A stretch of 64,000 bases of DNA from Flemingiibacterium sp045636145. Its GTDB lineage: Bacteria; Bacillota; Clostridia; Oscillospirales; CAG-272. The notes beneath the pieces are model-generated. The model did not search any database. It had not been told where the DNA came from and saw nothing but the letters and a program-made list of their open reading frames with translations. The position numbers and the translations under genes were made by a program. The stretch is from positions 1 to 64,000 of the forward strand of contig JAZTWV010000030.1 of the NCBI GenBank assembly GCA_045636145.1, written 5' to 3'. Shown here one piece after another: positions 1-8,032 of this stretch; positions within the stretch are counted from its first letter, which is position 1, and each line of letters opens with the position of its first letter.

Positions 1-48
1 CGAAAATACTTGGTCGGAAGCGACCCGGAAAGATAGGTCAACGCCAAC
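1..48 (+). rRNA. rrf: 5S ribosomal RNA, 3' end only (partial)
   Basis: The first ~48 bases match the end of clostridial 5S rRNA from memory: GAAAATACTTGG, then a short variable helix, then AGATAGGTCA and a GCCAAC end. The gene starts outside the window, so its 5' half and the upstream 16S/23S genes are not visible. A tRNA-Asn begins 17 bases later, the usual arrangement at the end of a Firmicutes rRNA operon. No covariance search was run; the call rests on the conserved distal motif and on the context. Confidence 0.72.
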
Positions 49-65
49 TTTCTTTCTCTTAATTT

Positions 66-142
<77 letters not shown>

Positions 143-148
143 CAGCGT

Positions 149-178
149 GGGTTGGCGCGCCCGAAAGCGCGTTAACCC
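149..178 (+). other. Strong hairpin between the two tRNA genes
   Basis: A 12-bp stem (GGGTTGGCGCGC paired with GCGCGTTAACCC, two G-T pairs) closes the 6-base loop CCGAAA. It sits in the 47-base spacer between the tRNAs and is followed by an interrupted T run (TTTGCTTTTT) that reaches the next tRNA. It could be a leaky terminator or a processing signal. There is no room for a separate promoter before the second tRNA. Confidence 0.6.
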
Positions 179-188
179 TTTGCTTTTT

Positions 189-265
189 GGACCATTAGCT
201 CAGTTGGTTAGAGCAACCGGCTCATAACCGGTCGGTCCGGGGTTCGAGTCCCTGATGGTCCACCA
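189..265 (+). tRNA. tRNA with CAT anticodon (elongator Met, or Ile2 read by lysidine)
   Basis: Cloverleaf of 77 bases including CCA: acceptor GGACCAT/ATGGTCC, D arm TAGCTCAGTTGGTTAGAGC, anticodon stem ACCGG/CCGGT with loop CTCATAA, T arm with GGTTCGAGTCC, discriminator A262, CCA at 263-265. A CAT anticodon can belong to elongator Met or to the tRNA-Ile2 modified by TilS. The CTCATAA loop and GGACC start recall Bacillus tRNA-Ile2, but many clostridial elongator Met tRNAs share them, so the identity is left open. Confidence 0.9.
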
Positions 266-268
266 GAA

Positions 269-300
269 ATCCCGCACACCATCGTGTGCGTGATTTTTTT
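269..300 (+). terminator. Rho-independent terminator of the tRNA cluster
   Basis: Seven base pairs (CGCACAC/GTGTGCG, loop CATC), extended below by three further pairs around one mismatch, are followed directly by a run of T residues. It ends the rRNA-tRNA transcript 4 bases after the second tRNA. Confidence 0.85.
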
Positions 301-302
301 GT

Positions 303-339
303 CTCTGTGTCAATAGTTGGGGTAAAGAAAACTAAAAAA
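303..339. repeat. Dispersed 37-bp repeat, copy A
   Basis: This stretch, containing GTCAATAGTTGGGG, then AAAGAAAACTAAAAAA, recurs in the same orientation at 61309-61345 with 35 of 37 positions identical by eye. Here it follows the tRNA terminator, and at the other site it abuts the terminator of a broken transposase gene. The rest of 340-490 holds no gene that I can see. Confidence 0.75.
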
Positions 340-414
340 TTGTCTCTGTCCGAGATAAGTATTGGTGTGTATAACTGACCATTTTATTCGTTTTCCATGA
401 ATGCCTATTGGCAA

Positions 415-445
415 ATAAAAAGGAACAAGGTGTATTTCAACCTTG
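415..445 (-). terminator. Weak terminator for the alpha/beta hydrolase gene
   Basis: Read on the minus strand, CAAGGT and ACCTTG pair around an 8-base loop and are followed by TTCCTTTTTA. The stem is only six pairs. It lies 46 bases past the stop codon of the minus-strand hydrolase. Confidence 0.5.
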
Positions 446-490
446 CCCCTATCGGAATGAATATGCGGTTTAGCTCAGAAATTTAGAACT

Positions 491-1297
491 CTATCCATTT
501 AAGAAGCTGTATACTCTTTGATTAAAATCCTTTGCTTCTTCATATGCAGCGTGCCCCAAGCTATCATACATATATATTTTACAGCCAAGTTTCGCTGCGA
601 TTTCTTCACAAGCCTCACCACCAACCACTTTATCCTGTCGACCGCCAATTACAAACACAGGACACTGAATTCTATGCAAGTCCTCATAGGTATTGCAAGT
701 AAGACAGGCTTTTGCCAGTATAACAAACCGTTGTACATTTTTAGGCTTTTGCAGAATCGTTAATAGCGGCATAAATGGTCGATACCTTTTTACGTAGGTA
801 TCGGAATACATTTTTTCCGCCATATCCGCAATAAGTTGCTTCATAGCTCCCCGCTCAGTTATGTCAATCCAGTTTTTTATTACATGCTTTACAGTATCAT
901 TATTTTTTGAAAGAGTCACAGCAAGAACCAATTTATTTACTAAGTCTGGTCTTTCGATCGCAAGGTACTGTGCAATCATTCCTCCTTGAGATACACCGAA
1001 TATATCGGCCTTGGCAATTTCCAGCGTATCCATTGCCGCAGCAACATCTGCCGCCAAATCTCTGACTGACACATCTTTTGTAATATCTGTCCTTCGGTCA
1101 AACAGATATACTTTATAATCCTTTGCAAAAATCCGATACATATAAGCAAGTGAAACCGCAGCCCCTTTTATGCTGCGAGTATTAAGCCCTTGTATCATAA
1201 TCAGGGGTTTCTTACCGTTACCAAAGGTAATATAGTCTATATGCGAATCGCGTATGGTCAACATATTCTCTTGCGCATTATATATCATGATTTTCAC
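491..1297 (-). CDS. Alpha/beta hydrolase
   Basis: The 268-residue product has the size and order of a classic alpha/beta-hydrolase fold enzyme: an early oxyanion-strand motif (LIMIQGLNTRS), the nucleophile elbow GVSQGG around residue 103, an aspartate in GGRQDKVVG near residue 222, and a histidine in LGHAAY near 249. This is a full catalytic triad. There is no signal peptide, so it should act in the cytoplasm. The substrate cannot be told from sequence. The start is the first ATG, preceded by AGAGGTG; a second ATG three codons in is also possible. It is a single-gene transcript with its own consensus promoter, flanked by an inverted repeat that suggests a dedicated regulator. Confidence 0.85.
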   Translation of the reverse strand: MKIMIYNAQENMLTIRDSHIDYITFGNGKKPLIMIQGLNTRSIKGAAVSLAYMYRIFAKDYKVYLFDRRTDITKDVSVRDLAADVAAAMDTLEIAKADIFGVSQGGMIAQYLAIERPDLVNKLVLAVTLSKNNDTVKHVIKNWIDITERGAMKQLIADMAEKMYSDTYVKRYRPFMPLLTILQKPKNVQRFVILAKACLTCNTYEDLHRIQCPVFVIGGRQDKVVGGEACEEIAAKLGCKIYMYDSLGHAAYEEAKDFNQRVYSFLNG

Positions 1298-1349
1298 CTC
1301 TCTTACAGGTCTTATTTATTTTGCATATAGACGAAAAAGTCCACGAAAA

Positions 1350-1406
1350 GTTCCTGAATACACTTACATTATAGCATACTCGTCCCCATTTGTCTACTTC
1401 AGGAAC
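1350..1406 (-). promoter_or_regulatory. Promoter of the hydrolase flanked by a perfect 9-bp inverted repeat
   Basis: On the minus strand the -35 TAGACA (1391-1396) and the -10 TATAAT (1368-1373) are separated by 17 bases. GTTCCTGAA (1350-1358) and TTCAGGAAC (1398-1406) are exact inverted copies placed just downstream of the -10 and just upstream of the -35. This geometry would suit a repressor that contacts both sides of the promoter. The regulator is unknown; binding is inferred. Confidence 0.75.
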
Positions 1407-1506
1407 GAAAATTTACGACATTTGTATTTCCCGGTAAATTCTACTGTCGCATTTACTTTGAGAATTTACTAAGTCCTAAAAAACACAATAAAAACGCTGA
1501 GGTTTA

Positions 1507-1535
1507 TTGACATATCATAAAAAATATGGTAAAAT
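1507..1535 (+). promoter_or_regulatory. Promoter of degV
   Basis: TTGACA (1507-1512), a 17-base spacer, then TAAAAT (1530-1535). The predicted transcript start near 1542 leaves an untranslated leader of about 140 bases. Confidence 0.8.
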
Positions 1536-1538
1536 ATA

Positions 1539-1655
1539 CTCAGCACAATATGTGCTGAGCGAAACCGCTCGAATTTTCAGAATATTTCGTTTAAAAACAG
1601 GTATGCAACCTGTTTTAAAAATCACGCGGCACACTGTGTGCTGTGCGATTGAAGA
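1539..1655 (+). other. Structured 5' leader of degV: three successive hairpins
   Basis: Hairpin 1 is a perfect 9-bp repeat CTCAGCACA/TGTGCTGAG with loop ATA (1539-1559), placed at the start of transcription where it could also be an operator. Hairpin 2 is AAAACAGGT/ACCTGTTTT (1594-1616). Hairpin 3 is built on GCACAC/GTGTGC near 1627-1650. I do not recognise a known riboswitch class. No terminator-like T run follows, so its effect, if any, would be on stability or translation. Confidence 0.5.
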
Positions 1656-1680
1656 TACTTGTATTTTGTAGGAGGGACTT

Positions 1681-2553
1681 ATGAGAAAGATAAAAATTGT
1701 TGCGGACTCATCCTGTGATCTGTTTCATTTAAATCATACGGAGTTTGCCTGTGCGCCTATGAAGATCATTACCGCCGAGCAGGAATTTGTTGACGATACC
1801 GCTCTCGATGTGGGTGCCATGGTTGATTTCCTTGACAAATATAAGGGTAAATCCAAATCCTCCTGTCCCAATACCGCCGATTGGTTGGAGGCGTTTGCCG
1901 GTGCGGACGATATCTTTTGTGTCACCATTACAAGTGCTCTTTCCGGAAGCTACAATTCCGCCTGTGCCGCAAAAAAACTCTACGAAGCGGAAAATCCGGA
2001 AAAGCGCGTATTCGTCATAGATACCCTTTCCGCCGGTCCCGAAATTACGCTTGTAGTTGAGAAGTTAGCGGAATGTATTGAGCAAGGTATGTCCTACGAG
2101 GATACCTGTGACTGTATTACCGAATACCAAAAAAACACGGGACTTGTGTTTATGCTTAAATCTCTCAAAACCTTTGCAAACAACGGCAGAATATCCCCCA
2201 TTGTCGCAAAGCTTGTTGGAATCGGTGGAATTTGTATTGTTGGAAAGGCAAGCAGTGAAGGGACACTTGAACCCATGCACAAGTGCAGAGGTGAGCGCCG
2301 ATCACTTGAAAGCCTCGTGGGCGATCTTGAGGCGGAGGGATTTACTTCCGGCAAGATCAGCATCGGTCACTGTCAGAACGAAGCGGCGGCTGAGCAGCTA
2401 AAAGAGCTGATTCTTACAAAATTTAACAATGTGCAGATTGAAATACACAAATTCAGAGGACTTTGCAGCTTTTACGCGGAAAAAGGCGGCGTTCTCGTAG
2501 GATTTGAAAAGCACACTGGAATGTCGCCCACAGAATACAAAGAAAATATTTAA
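1681..2553 (+). CDS. DegV family (fatty-acid-binding) protein
   Basis: At 290 residues this has the usual DegV length. It opens with the family pattern KIVADSSCDL, followed by a TSALSGSYNSA motif near residue 82 whose serines line the lipid pocket in the family. Characterised DegV/FakB proteins hold a fatty acid for phosphorylation by FakA and so feed phospholipid synthesis; the role here is inferred from that. It is cytoplasmic with no membrane segment. The start ATG follows AGGAGGG at good spacing. It is transcribed from its own promoter through a structured leader, and a DUF1653 gene follows 18 bases later, probably in the same transcript. Confidence 0.92.
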   Translation: MRKIKIVADSSCDLFHLNHTEFACAPMKIITAEQEFVDDTALDVGAMVDFLDKYKGKSKSSCPNTADWLEAFAGADDIFCVTITSALSGSYNSACAAKKLYEAENPEKRVFVIDTLSAGPEITLVVEKLAECIEQGMSYEDTCDCITEYQKNTGLVFMLKSLKTFANNGRISPIVAKLVGIGGICIVGKASSEGTLEPMHKCRGERRSLESLVGDLEAEGFTSGKISIGHCQNEAAAEQLKELILTKFNNVQIEIHKFRGLCSFYAEKGGVLVGFEKHTGMSPTEYKENI

Positions 2554-2571
2554 ATTCATAAGGAAAAAATC

Positions 2572-2790
2572 ATGGAAAATATAGTAAAAGGCGGGACATA
2601 CAGACATTATAAGGGCAACAATTACATCGTGCTTGACGTTGCACGTCATTCGGAAACCTTGGAGCCGATGGTAGTATATAAAGCTCTTTACGGTGACGGT
2701 GATATATGGGTGCGTCCCATGTATATGTGGAATGAGACGGTGGTGCATAACGGAGAGTCTGTTCCGCGCTTCAAGTACGTTGGAAAATAA
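2572..2790 (+). CDS. DUF1653 domain-containing protein
   Basis: A 72-residue protein consisting of one DUF1653 domain. The diagnostic parts are GGTYRHYKGNNYIVLDVARH near the N-terminus, then VVYKALYG and IWVRPMYMW. Members are small soluble proteins predicted to form a compact beta fold; no biochemical role is established that I can cite. It follows degV by 18 bases and ends before a strong terminator, so it is the last gene of that unit. The ribosome binding site is AAGGAA. Confidence 0.88.
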   Translation: MENIVKGGTYRHYKGNNYIVLDVARHSETLEPMVVYKALYGDGDIWVRPMYMWNETVVHNGESVPRFKYVGK

Positions 2791-2810
2791 ATATAACCTC
2801 ATCAAAACGG

Positions 2811-2845
2811 CGGAGTGCTCATTTTAAAGGGCGCTCCGTCATTTA
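2811..2845. terminator. Terminator between convergent DUF1653 and lipase-like genes
   Basis: CGGAGTGCTC pairs with GGGCGCTCCG (10 bp, two G-T pairs) around loop ATTTTAAA and is followed by TCATTTATAT. It overlaps the last bases of the minus-strand gene, so it may serve both directions. Confidence 0.75.
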
Positions 2846-3520
2846 TATACGGCATTTCTTGCCGAACGATATATGTAAGTCTCCCATGCTGCCGGCTTGC
2901 GCGCATTCATCATAATTTTTAAGCTCAGTCAGGATATTTTCCGGATAATGGGCTTGGAATCTTGTATATTTTCCCGCTTTACCCACAGTCAGAAGTTTTC
3001 CCACATGGATATACCCAAGAAAAGTCGGCGGAAGATGTGTGACTATATCATCAACGTTCCGTACTACTGTAAAGCGGTCAAAACGGTGCAGAAAATCTGC
3101 GGTAGGTCTGCCCCATATGACACGCGGACAGCCGAAACCAACTCCCATCAGAGTTTTACGGAGTTCCGGACGGTTAAACCACACATATTCATGGCAAAGC
3201 AGTGCAATTGCCGCACCGTGTGAATAACCGACGGTTATTATTTTATTTATGCGGCTGTCCATTATATAGGCTGAAATTGCCTTTTCCACATCGCGCCACG
3301 CCGCAAGAAATCCGCGGTGAGCATACCAGGTCGCCTGTTCCATTCTGCGGTAGGGTTTTGCAGGGAAATTGAGATTTTTTATCCAATCCGCCTTCCCGTT
3401 TGAATGCTCGAAAAAAATATACAGCGAATCGCATTTTCGCCGCAGGGCATAGCTTGATTTTCGACCTGTGTTTGTATATTCGGTATTAAGACATTCGTAC
3501 ATAAGCTCATACAGCTTCAT
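2843..3520 (-). CDS. Lipase class 3 family alpha/beta hydrolase
   Basis: The 225-residue protein carries the lipase_3 pattern. An oxyanion-side motif HRGFLAAW (about residues 69-76) precedes the nucleophile elbow GYSHGAAI (serine near residue 99). Then come GFGCPRV, an acidic NVDDIVTHLPP segment (Asp near 157) and a late histidine in AHYPENI (near 192), so the full triad is present. No secretion signal is visible, so an intracellular esterase or lipase is likelier than a secreted lipase. The start ATG has GGAGG at correct spacing. It converges on the degV-DUF1653 unit and shares its terminator region. Confidence 0.85.
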   Translation of the reverse strand: MKLYELMYECLNTEYTNTGRKSSYALRRKCDSLYIFFEHSNGKADWIKNLNFPAKPYRRMEQATWYAHRGFLAAWRDVEKAISAYIMDSRINKIITVGYSHGAAIALLCHEYVWFNRPELRKTLMGVGFGCPRVIWGRPTADFLHRFDRFTVVRNVDDIVTHLPPTFLGYIHVGKLLTVGKAGKYTRFQAHYPENILTELKNYDECAQAGSMGDLHISFGKKCRI

Positions 3521-3556
3521 ATTTTCCTCCGGTTTTGATGTGATTATTGCGTGCTC

Positions 3557-3585
3557 TTTACATTTACAAAATTATATGTTATAAT
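3557..3585 (+). promoter_or_regulatory. Promoter of dxs
   Basis: TTTACA (3557-3562), 17 bases, TATAAT (3580-3585). It lies about 100 bases upstream of the dxs start, in the gap between divergent genes. Confidence 0.8.
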
Positions 3586-3685
3586 ATATGTATGAATGCC
3601 TTTGTAAGTATTTTGCTTCGCGGTAAAATATACGCAGGGAATTAAGAATGCAGTACGGTCATAGATAAAAGGATGAATATGAGCT

Positions 3686-5548
3686 ATGATAGAAAATATA
3701 AAGTCACCATCAGATATCCGCAGGCTTTCGGCATCTGAAACCAAGCACCTTGCCGATGATATGCGAAAAACAATAATAAGCACCGTCAGCACAAGCGGCG
3801 GACATCTTGCCTCAAACCTTGGAATGGTGGAGGCAACGATTGCGCTTCACCGGGTGTTTGATTCCCCAAATGACAAAATAATCTTCGACGTTGGACACCA
3901 ATGCTATGCCCATAAGCTGCTGACAGGCAGATATGACCGCTTTTCCACACTCCGCCAGCTTGGCGGAATATCGGGATTCACAAATCCTACGGAAAGTGAG
4001 CACGATATTCTGTTTGAGGGGCATTCCGGCACATCAATATCTGCTGCGCTGGGTATTGCGGCGGCTAATAAGCTTCATAAAAACGGAAACTATGCCGTGG
4101 CAGTTGTGGGAGACGGTTCTCTTACCAACGGTATGATATACGAGGCTCTCAACAACTGCGCGGATAAAGAGCTTGACCTTATCATACTTATAAACGACAA
4201 TGAAATGTCCATATCGCAAAATGTTGGAGGTTTACATAACTATCTTGCGCGTATACGTACAAGCAACGGATATTTTTCCTTCAAACGAAATTTTGAGCAC
4301 TGTCTTTCGGCAATACCCGGCATAGGTATGGGACTTGCCAAGGGACTGAAGCTTATAAAGGACGGCATAAAGCGTCTTTTTATAAAGGATACCGTATTTG
4401 AAGATTTAGGTCTTATTTATCTCGGCCCTGTGGACGGGCATAACACTGAGCGGCTTTGCAGTGTGCTTGAGGAGGCAAAACAGAAGCATCGGTGCTGTGT
4501 TGTTCATATGCTTACGGAAAAGGGAAGGGGATATGCACCTGCTACCGAAAAGCCGGACAAGTATCATTCTGTTGGAAGCTTCGATGCAGAATGCGGTTTG
4601 TCGGAGGATTGTTCAGGCGAAAGCTTTTCTTCGCATATAGGAGATATACTCTGTGATATTGCAAAGGAGGACGGACGAATCTGCGCTATAACGGCGGCAA
4701 TGTGCGACGGAACAGGACTTTCGCGGTTTGCCAAAGAGTTCCCGGAACGCTTCTTTGATGTTGGTATTGCCGAGGAGCACGCCATAACATTTGCCGGCGG
4801 TCTTGCTGCCGCCGGAATGATTCCGGTGACGGCACTGTATTCCACATTTGCTCAGCGAGTATACGATCAGATTTTACATGACATAGCAATACAGGGACTT
4901 CCCATGGTGCTTCTGCTTGACCGGTGCGGAATCGTACCAGGGGATGGAATCACTCATCAGGGAATATTTGATTATTCACTGTTCTCATCTGTGCCCGGTA
5001 TAAATATATATGCACCGGCAAATTACGCGGAGCTTGAAGATTCCATAAGAACTGCCGTCAGCCTCGGTCAGCTTGCGGTGATCAGATATCCCAAGGGACG
5101 TGAGTCGGCGGATTCGGAAGATTTGCGGTTTGTTGAATCTGAGGACGGCAGCTTCTGCTATACGGAGGGCACCGAGCGTGCCGAGCTTGTTTTTGTCACT
5201 TACGGTAGGACTGCTTCGGCTGTAAAAGATGCGGCACGGAAATTGAGTGCGACCCACAGTGTGGGAATCATACGTCTGCGGCGCATATTTCCCCTTGATG
5301 CAGAGGCACTTGTCAAAGTTACTGAAGGCAGCAGACTTGTGGTTTCGGTTGAAGAGACTGTCGAGTGCGGCGGTGTGGGCGAAAAGCTGGCGGCGGCATT
5401 TGCAAAAAGCGGTGTTTGCAGGCGTGTTGCACTAAAGGCGTTAAACGGATTCGTTTTGCACGGGGATGTTGACGAGCTTATGCACATTTCGGGGCTTGAC
5501 GGCGAATCTATTGCTGAGTTTGCCAAGTCGGAACTTGATAGGTGCTAA
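3686..5548 (+). CDS. dxs: 1-deoxy-D-xylulose-5-phosphate synthase
   Basis: Condenses pyruvate and glyceraldehyde 3-phosphate with thiamine diphosphate, the first step of the MEP isoprenoid route and also a source of the thiamine and pyridoxal precursor. The 620 residues show GHQCYAHKLLTGR, GHSGTSISAALG, the ThDP motif GDGSLTNGMIYEALNN (near residue 150), the pyrimidine-domain glutamate in GIAEEHAITFAGGLA, and a C-terminal transketolase-like domain. Length is normal. Two out-of-frame ATGs lie just before the chosen ATG, whose AAAGG site is rather distant (about 13 bases), so initiation may be modest. It is monocistronic and cytoplasmic. Confidence 0.96.
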   Translation: MIENIKSPSDIRRLSASETKHLADDMRKTIISTVSTSGGHLASNLGMVEATIALHRVFDSPNDKIIFDVGHQCYAHKLLTGRYDRFSTLRQLGGISGFTNPTESEHDILFEGHSGTSISAALGIAAANKLHKNGNYAVAVVGDGSLTNGMIYEALNNCADKELDLIILINDNEMSISQNVGGLHNYLARIRTSNGYFSFKRNFEHCLSAIPGIGMGLAKGLKLIKDGIKRLFIKDTVFEDLGLIYLGPVDGHNTERLCSVLEEAKQKHRCCVVHMLTEKGRGYAPATEKPDKYHSVGSFDAECGLSEDCSGESFSSHIGDILCDIAKEDGRICAITAAMCDGTGLSRFAKEFPERFFDVGIAEEHAITFAGGLAAAGMIPVTALYSTFAQRVYDQILHDIAIQGLPMVLLLDRCGIVPGDGITHQGIFDYSLFSSVPGINIYAPANYAELEDSIRTAVSLGQLAVIRYPKGRESADSEDLRFVESEDGSFCYTEGTERAELVFVTYGRTASAVKDAARKLSATHSVGIIRLRRIFPLDAEALVKVTEGSRLVVSVEETVECGGVGEKLAAAFAKSGVCRRVALKALNGFVLHGDVDELMHISGLDGESIAEFAKSELDRC

Positions 5549-5648
5549 ATGCATCAAAATGTGACATTTATCTTTAGCTTGAATATCTCTTTTGTTGGAT
5601 ATTACAAAAAAAATGGTGAAATGTGCACATCCAAAAACCCAATAAACA

Positions 5649-5677
5649 TTGACACTAAGGTGCAAATATGGTATAAT
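5649..5677 (+). promoter_or_regulatory. Promoter of nagA
   Basis: Perfect consensus: TTGACA (5649-5654), 17 bases, TATAAT (5672-5677). It serves nagA and probably the nagB-like gene after it. Confidence 0.88.
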
Positions 5678-5755
5678 CAACCTATAACAAATGCAGTACC
5701 CTACTTGTGGTTTTGATTTGCCAATTCCGCTGCGGGGGACGAAAGGAGAGCTTGA

Positions 5756-6898
5756 ATGACAGCGATAATCAATGCGGTGTTGGTCATGCGTGACCACTAT
5801 ATTCCGGACGCGGTACTGCTCATTGAGAACGGCAAAATCGTGGATTTTGGCGAATCGCGGCTTCTTAGTGTTCCGGACGGATGCGAGATCATTGATGCCA
5901 AGGGTCTGCACGTAGGTCCGGGCTTTGTTGATATACATACTCATGCCGGTGATAATATTTTCTTTATTGAAAATCCTGTGGGGGCGTCGAATGCACATCT
6001 TTCCCACGGTACAACCACTCTTCTTCCGGCACTGTACTTCAGTATGGATACAGCGGGATACCTTAAGGCTATTTCCACTATAAAGGATGCAATGAAGAAG
6101 CCGGAATGTGCGAACATTGCAGGATTCTACATGGAAGGTCCGTATCTTAATCCGACGTTTGGATGTGAGAGGGAAAATAACCCTTGGAAAGGTCCTGTTG
6201 ATAAGTCAAAGCATATGCCTATAATCGAGGCGGCAGGAGAGCTTGCACGTGTGTGGGCGCTTGCTCCGGAGAGAGAAAATATAACCGATTTTGTTATGGA
6301 CGCAAAGTCCGTTAATCCTTCTGCTGTATTCACGGTAGCACACAGTGAAGCCGCACCGCAGGATATAGATGCACTTATTCCATATGGACTCAGAATAGGT
6401 ACACATCATACCAACGCAACGGGTGATCGCCCGAAATATCCCGAATGCCGCGGCGTGTGTGTTGACGAGGCGGTAAATTATAACCGTGAAATATATGCGG
6501 AGCTTATCTGCGACAGCCGCGGAATCCATGTTGATCCATATATGCTCCGTCTTGTGAGACGCATAAAGGGCGACGACCGCATAATACTTATTTCCGATGC
6601 TTATGCCTGCGACGGACCTATTCCTCCGGGGTACGAGGGGGTCAACGACATCAATTTCGACTTTTCCGGCGAAATTGCAGGCTCTAAGCTTACCCTTGAT
6701 ATTGCCTGCCGCAATATGATGAAGCACACCGGTGCTTCCATGGTGGACGTGTTCAAGTTTGCATCCTACAATCCTTCGATGGCGGTCGGCTTCTTTGACA
6801 GAGGCGAGATTGCCAAGGGTAAGCGTGCCGATCTTGTATTTGTAGACCACGAAATGGGCGTTCATTCGGTTTATATGGCCGGAAAAAGAGTTAAGTAA
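5756..6898 (+). CDS. nagA: N-acetylglucosamine-6-phosphate deacetylase family amidohydrolase
   Basis: Removes the acetyl group from GlcNAc-6-phosphate in amino-sugar breakdown and wall recycling. The 380 residues have the NagA order: metal site HTHAGD near residue 62, SHGTTTLLPAL, FYMEGPYLNP with the metal-binding glutamate, AHSEA (metal histidine), GTHHTNATGDR, and the catalytic aspartate in ISDAYACDG. It ends with a GEIAKGKRADLVFVD strand typical of amidohydrolases. AAGGAGAG precedes the ATG. A glucosamine-6-phosphate deaminase-like gene follows by 61 bases and a sugar kinase comes next, which fits an amino-sugar operon. The substrate is by family and not proven here. Confidence 0.85.
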   Translation: MTAIINAVLVMRDHYIPDAVLLIENGKIVDFGESRLLSVPDGCEIIDAKGLHVGPGFVDIHTHAGDNIFFIENPVGASNAHLSHGTTTLLPALYFSMDTAGYLKAISTIKDAMKKPECANIAGFYMEGPYLNPTFGCERENNPWKGPVDKSKHMPIIEAAGELARVWALAPERENITDFVMDAKSVNPSAVFTVAHSEAAPQDIDALIPYGLRIGTHHTNATGDRPKYPECRGVCVDEAVNYNREIYAELICDSRGIHVDPYMLRLVRRIKGDDRIILISDAYACDGPIPPGYEGVNDINFDFSGEIAGSKLTLDIACRNMMKHTGASMVDVFKFASYNPSMAVGFFDRGEIAKGKRADLVFVDHEMGVHSVYMAGKRVK

Positions 6899-6959
6899 TA
6901 TCGTTTCTTTAGAAATGAGAAAATTTGATAAATAAAAACGAATAAAGGAGTATAGAAAA

Positions 6960-7934
6960 ATGAGCAAGTTTGTTACCGATCCCGCAACAAAATTTGACTT
7001 CCAGCCCCATGAATTTGTACCTTTTAAGGACAAAAAGGTTTGCGAGTATGTACGCAGCCTCAGCGGCAAGGATCTCGAAAAGAGAGAGCCTTGGTGGCAT
7101 CCGGAATTTGAAGTAAAGGTTATGATGAACCCCCACCCCGTTCTCATTTCCACTCTCTTTACCCGTCTTAAGGCGGCTTCCGAGGCAGGCAAGAGCTTCA
7201 CTATGATCCTCGGCAATCCTGAGCCTGATACATATATTCCTCTTGCACAGCTCATCAACTACTTCAAGGTTGACTGCTCCAAGGTTCACCTTGTAGCTGA
7301 GGACGAGTGGGCAGATCAGGACGGCAACATTGCCCCCATTACCTATGAGGCAGGCTTTGCACATTCCATGATCAAGTACCTCTATATGCAGATCGACGAG
7401 AAGCTTCGTATGCCTATGGAGAATGTTGATTTCCCCACCAATGCAAACATCAAGGATTATTCCAAGATAATCGACGATATAACCGACGGAACAGGTGCGG
7501 ATATTGCTTCCACCTCTCCCGGATGGGCAGGTCATATGGCATTCGTTGATCCTATTCCCGAATTTATCGGCTCCGGTGATATCGAAGAGTGGCTCAATCA
7601 GCCTGCACAGATCGTTAAGCTTCACCCCATGACCATTATGCAGAACTCCCTTAACGGTACATTCGGTCAGTCCGGTGATATCGCAAACGTTCCTCCGTGC
7701 GCTGCTACCATCGGTCCTCTCGCCGTTATGAGAGCAAAGGAAAGAATTGAGGTTCATGCGCTTGCTACCTGCGGCACATTCTCCTCTTGGCAGAGAATGA
7801 CCAGCCGTCTCTGCACACACGGTCCTATCACTCCTTATCTCCCCAGCACCATGCTTCAGACGAAAAAGACTCAGGTCTACATTTCCGAAGAGCTTGCCGC
7901 TCCCTTTGAATGTTGGGAAAAGGTTGGCTACTAA
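6960..7934 (+). CDS. nagB: Glucosamine-6-phosphate deaminase/isomerase family protein
   Basis: A 324-residue protein of the NagB/6-phosphogluconolactonase fold. The recognisable parts are a substrate-phosphate stretch MILGNPEPDTY, an acidic motif AEDEWADQDGN at the place of NagB LDEY, and GWAGHMAFVDP matching the NagB GxxGHIAFNEP loop. It is about 60-70 residues longer than E. coli NagB, with an N-terminal extension of about 50 residues, so the exact reaction could differ within the sugar-phosphate isomerase group. The position after nagA supports conversion of glucosamine-6-phosphate to fructose-6-phosphate. AAAGGAG precedes the ATG. A hairpin terminator follows. Confidence 0.78.
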   Translation: MSKFVTDPATKFDFQPHEFVPFKDKKVCEYVRSLSGKDLEKREPWWHPEFEVKVMMNPHPVLISTLFTRLKAASEAGKSFTMILGNPEPDTYIPLAQLINYFKVDCSKVHLVAEDEWADQDGNIAPITYEAGFAHSMIKYLYMQIDEKLRMPMENVDFPTNANIKDYSKIIDDITDGTGADIASTSPGWAGHMAFVDPIPEFIGSGDIEEWLNQPAQIVKLHPMTIMQNSLNGTFGQSGDIANVPPCAATIGPLAVMRAKERIEVHALATCGTFSSWQRMTSRLCTHGPITPYLPSTMLQTKKTQVYISEELAAPFECWEKVGY

Positions 7935-7963
7935 TTGAATCTTTTACCCTGTAGGTAAAATAT

Positions 7964-8005
7964 AGCCGACGGACAAATTTATACTTGTTCGTCGGCTTTG
8001 TTATT
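7964..8005 (+). terminator. Terminator after nagB, directly before the kinase ribosome site
   Basis: AGCCGACGGACAA pairs with TTGTTCGTCGGCT (13 bp, one G-T pair) and is followed by TTGTTATTATT. The AAAGGAGG site of the next gene begins only about 10 bases later, so any read-through would feed the kinase. Confidence 0.8.
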
Positions 8006-8032
8006 ATTCCAAGTAAAGGAGGAATCGAAGCT

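Noticed and set aside
6206..7258. A 350-codon minus-strand frame across nagA and the nagB-like gene.
   Set aside because: It spans two real genes and their gap, has no domain and no ribosome site.
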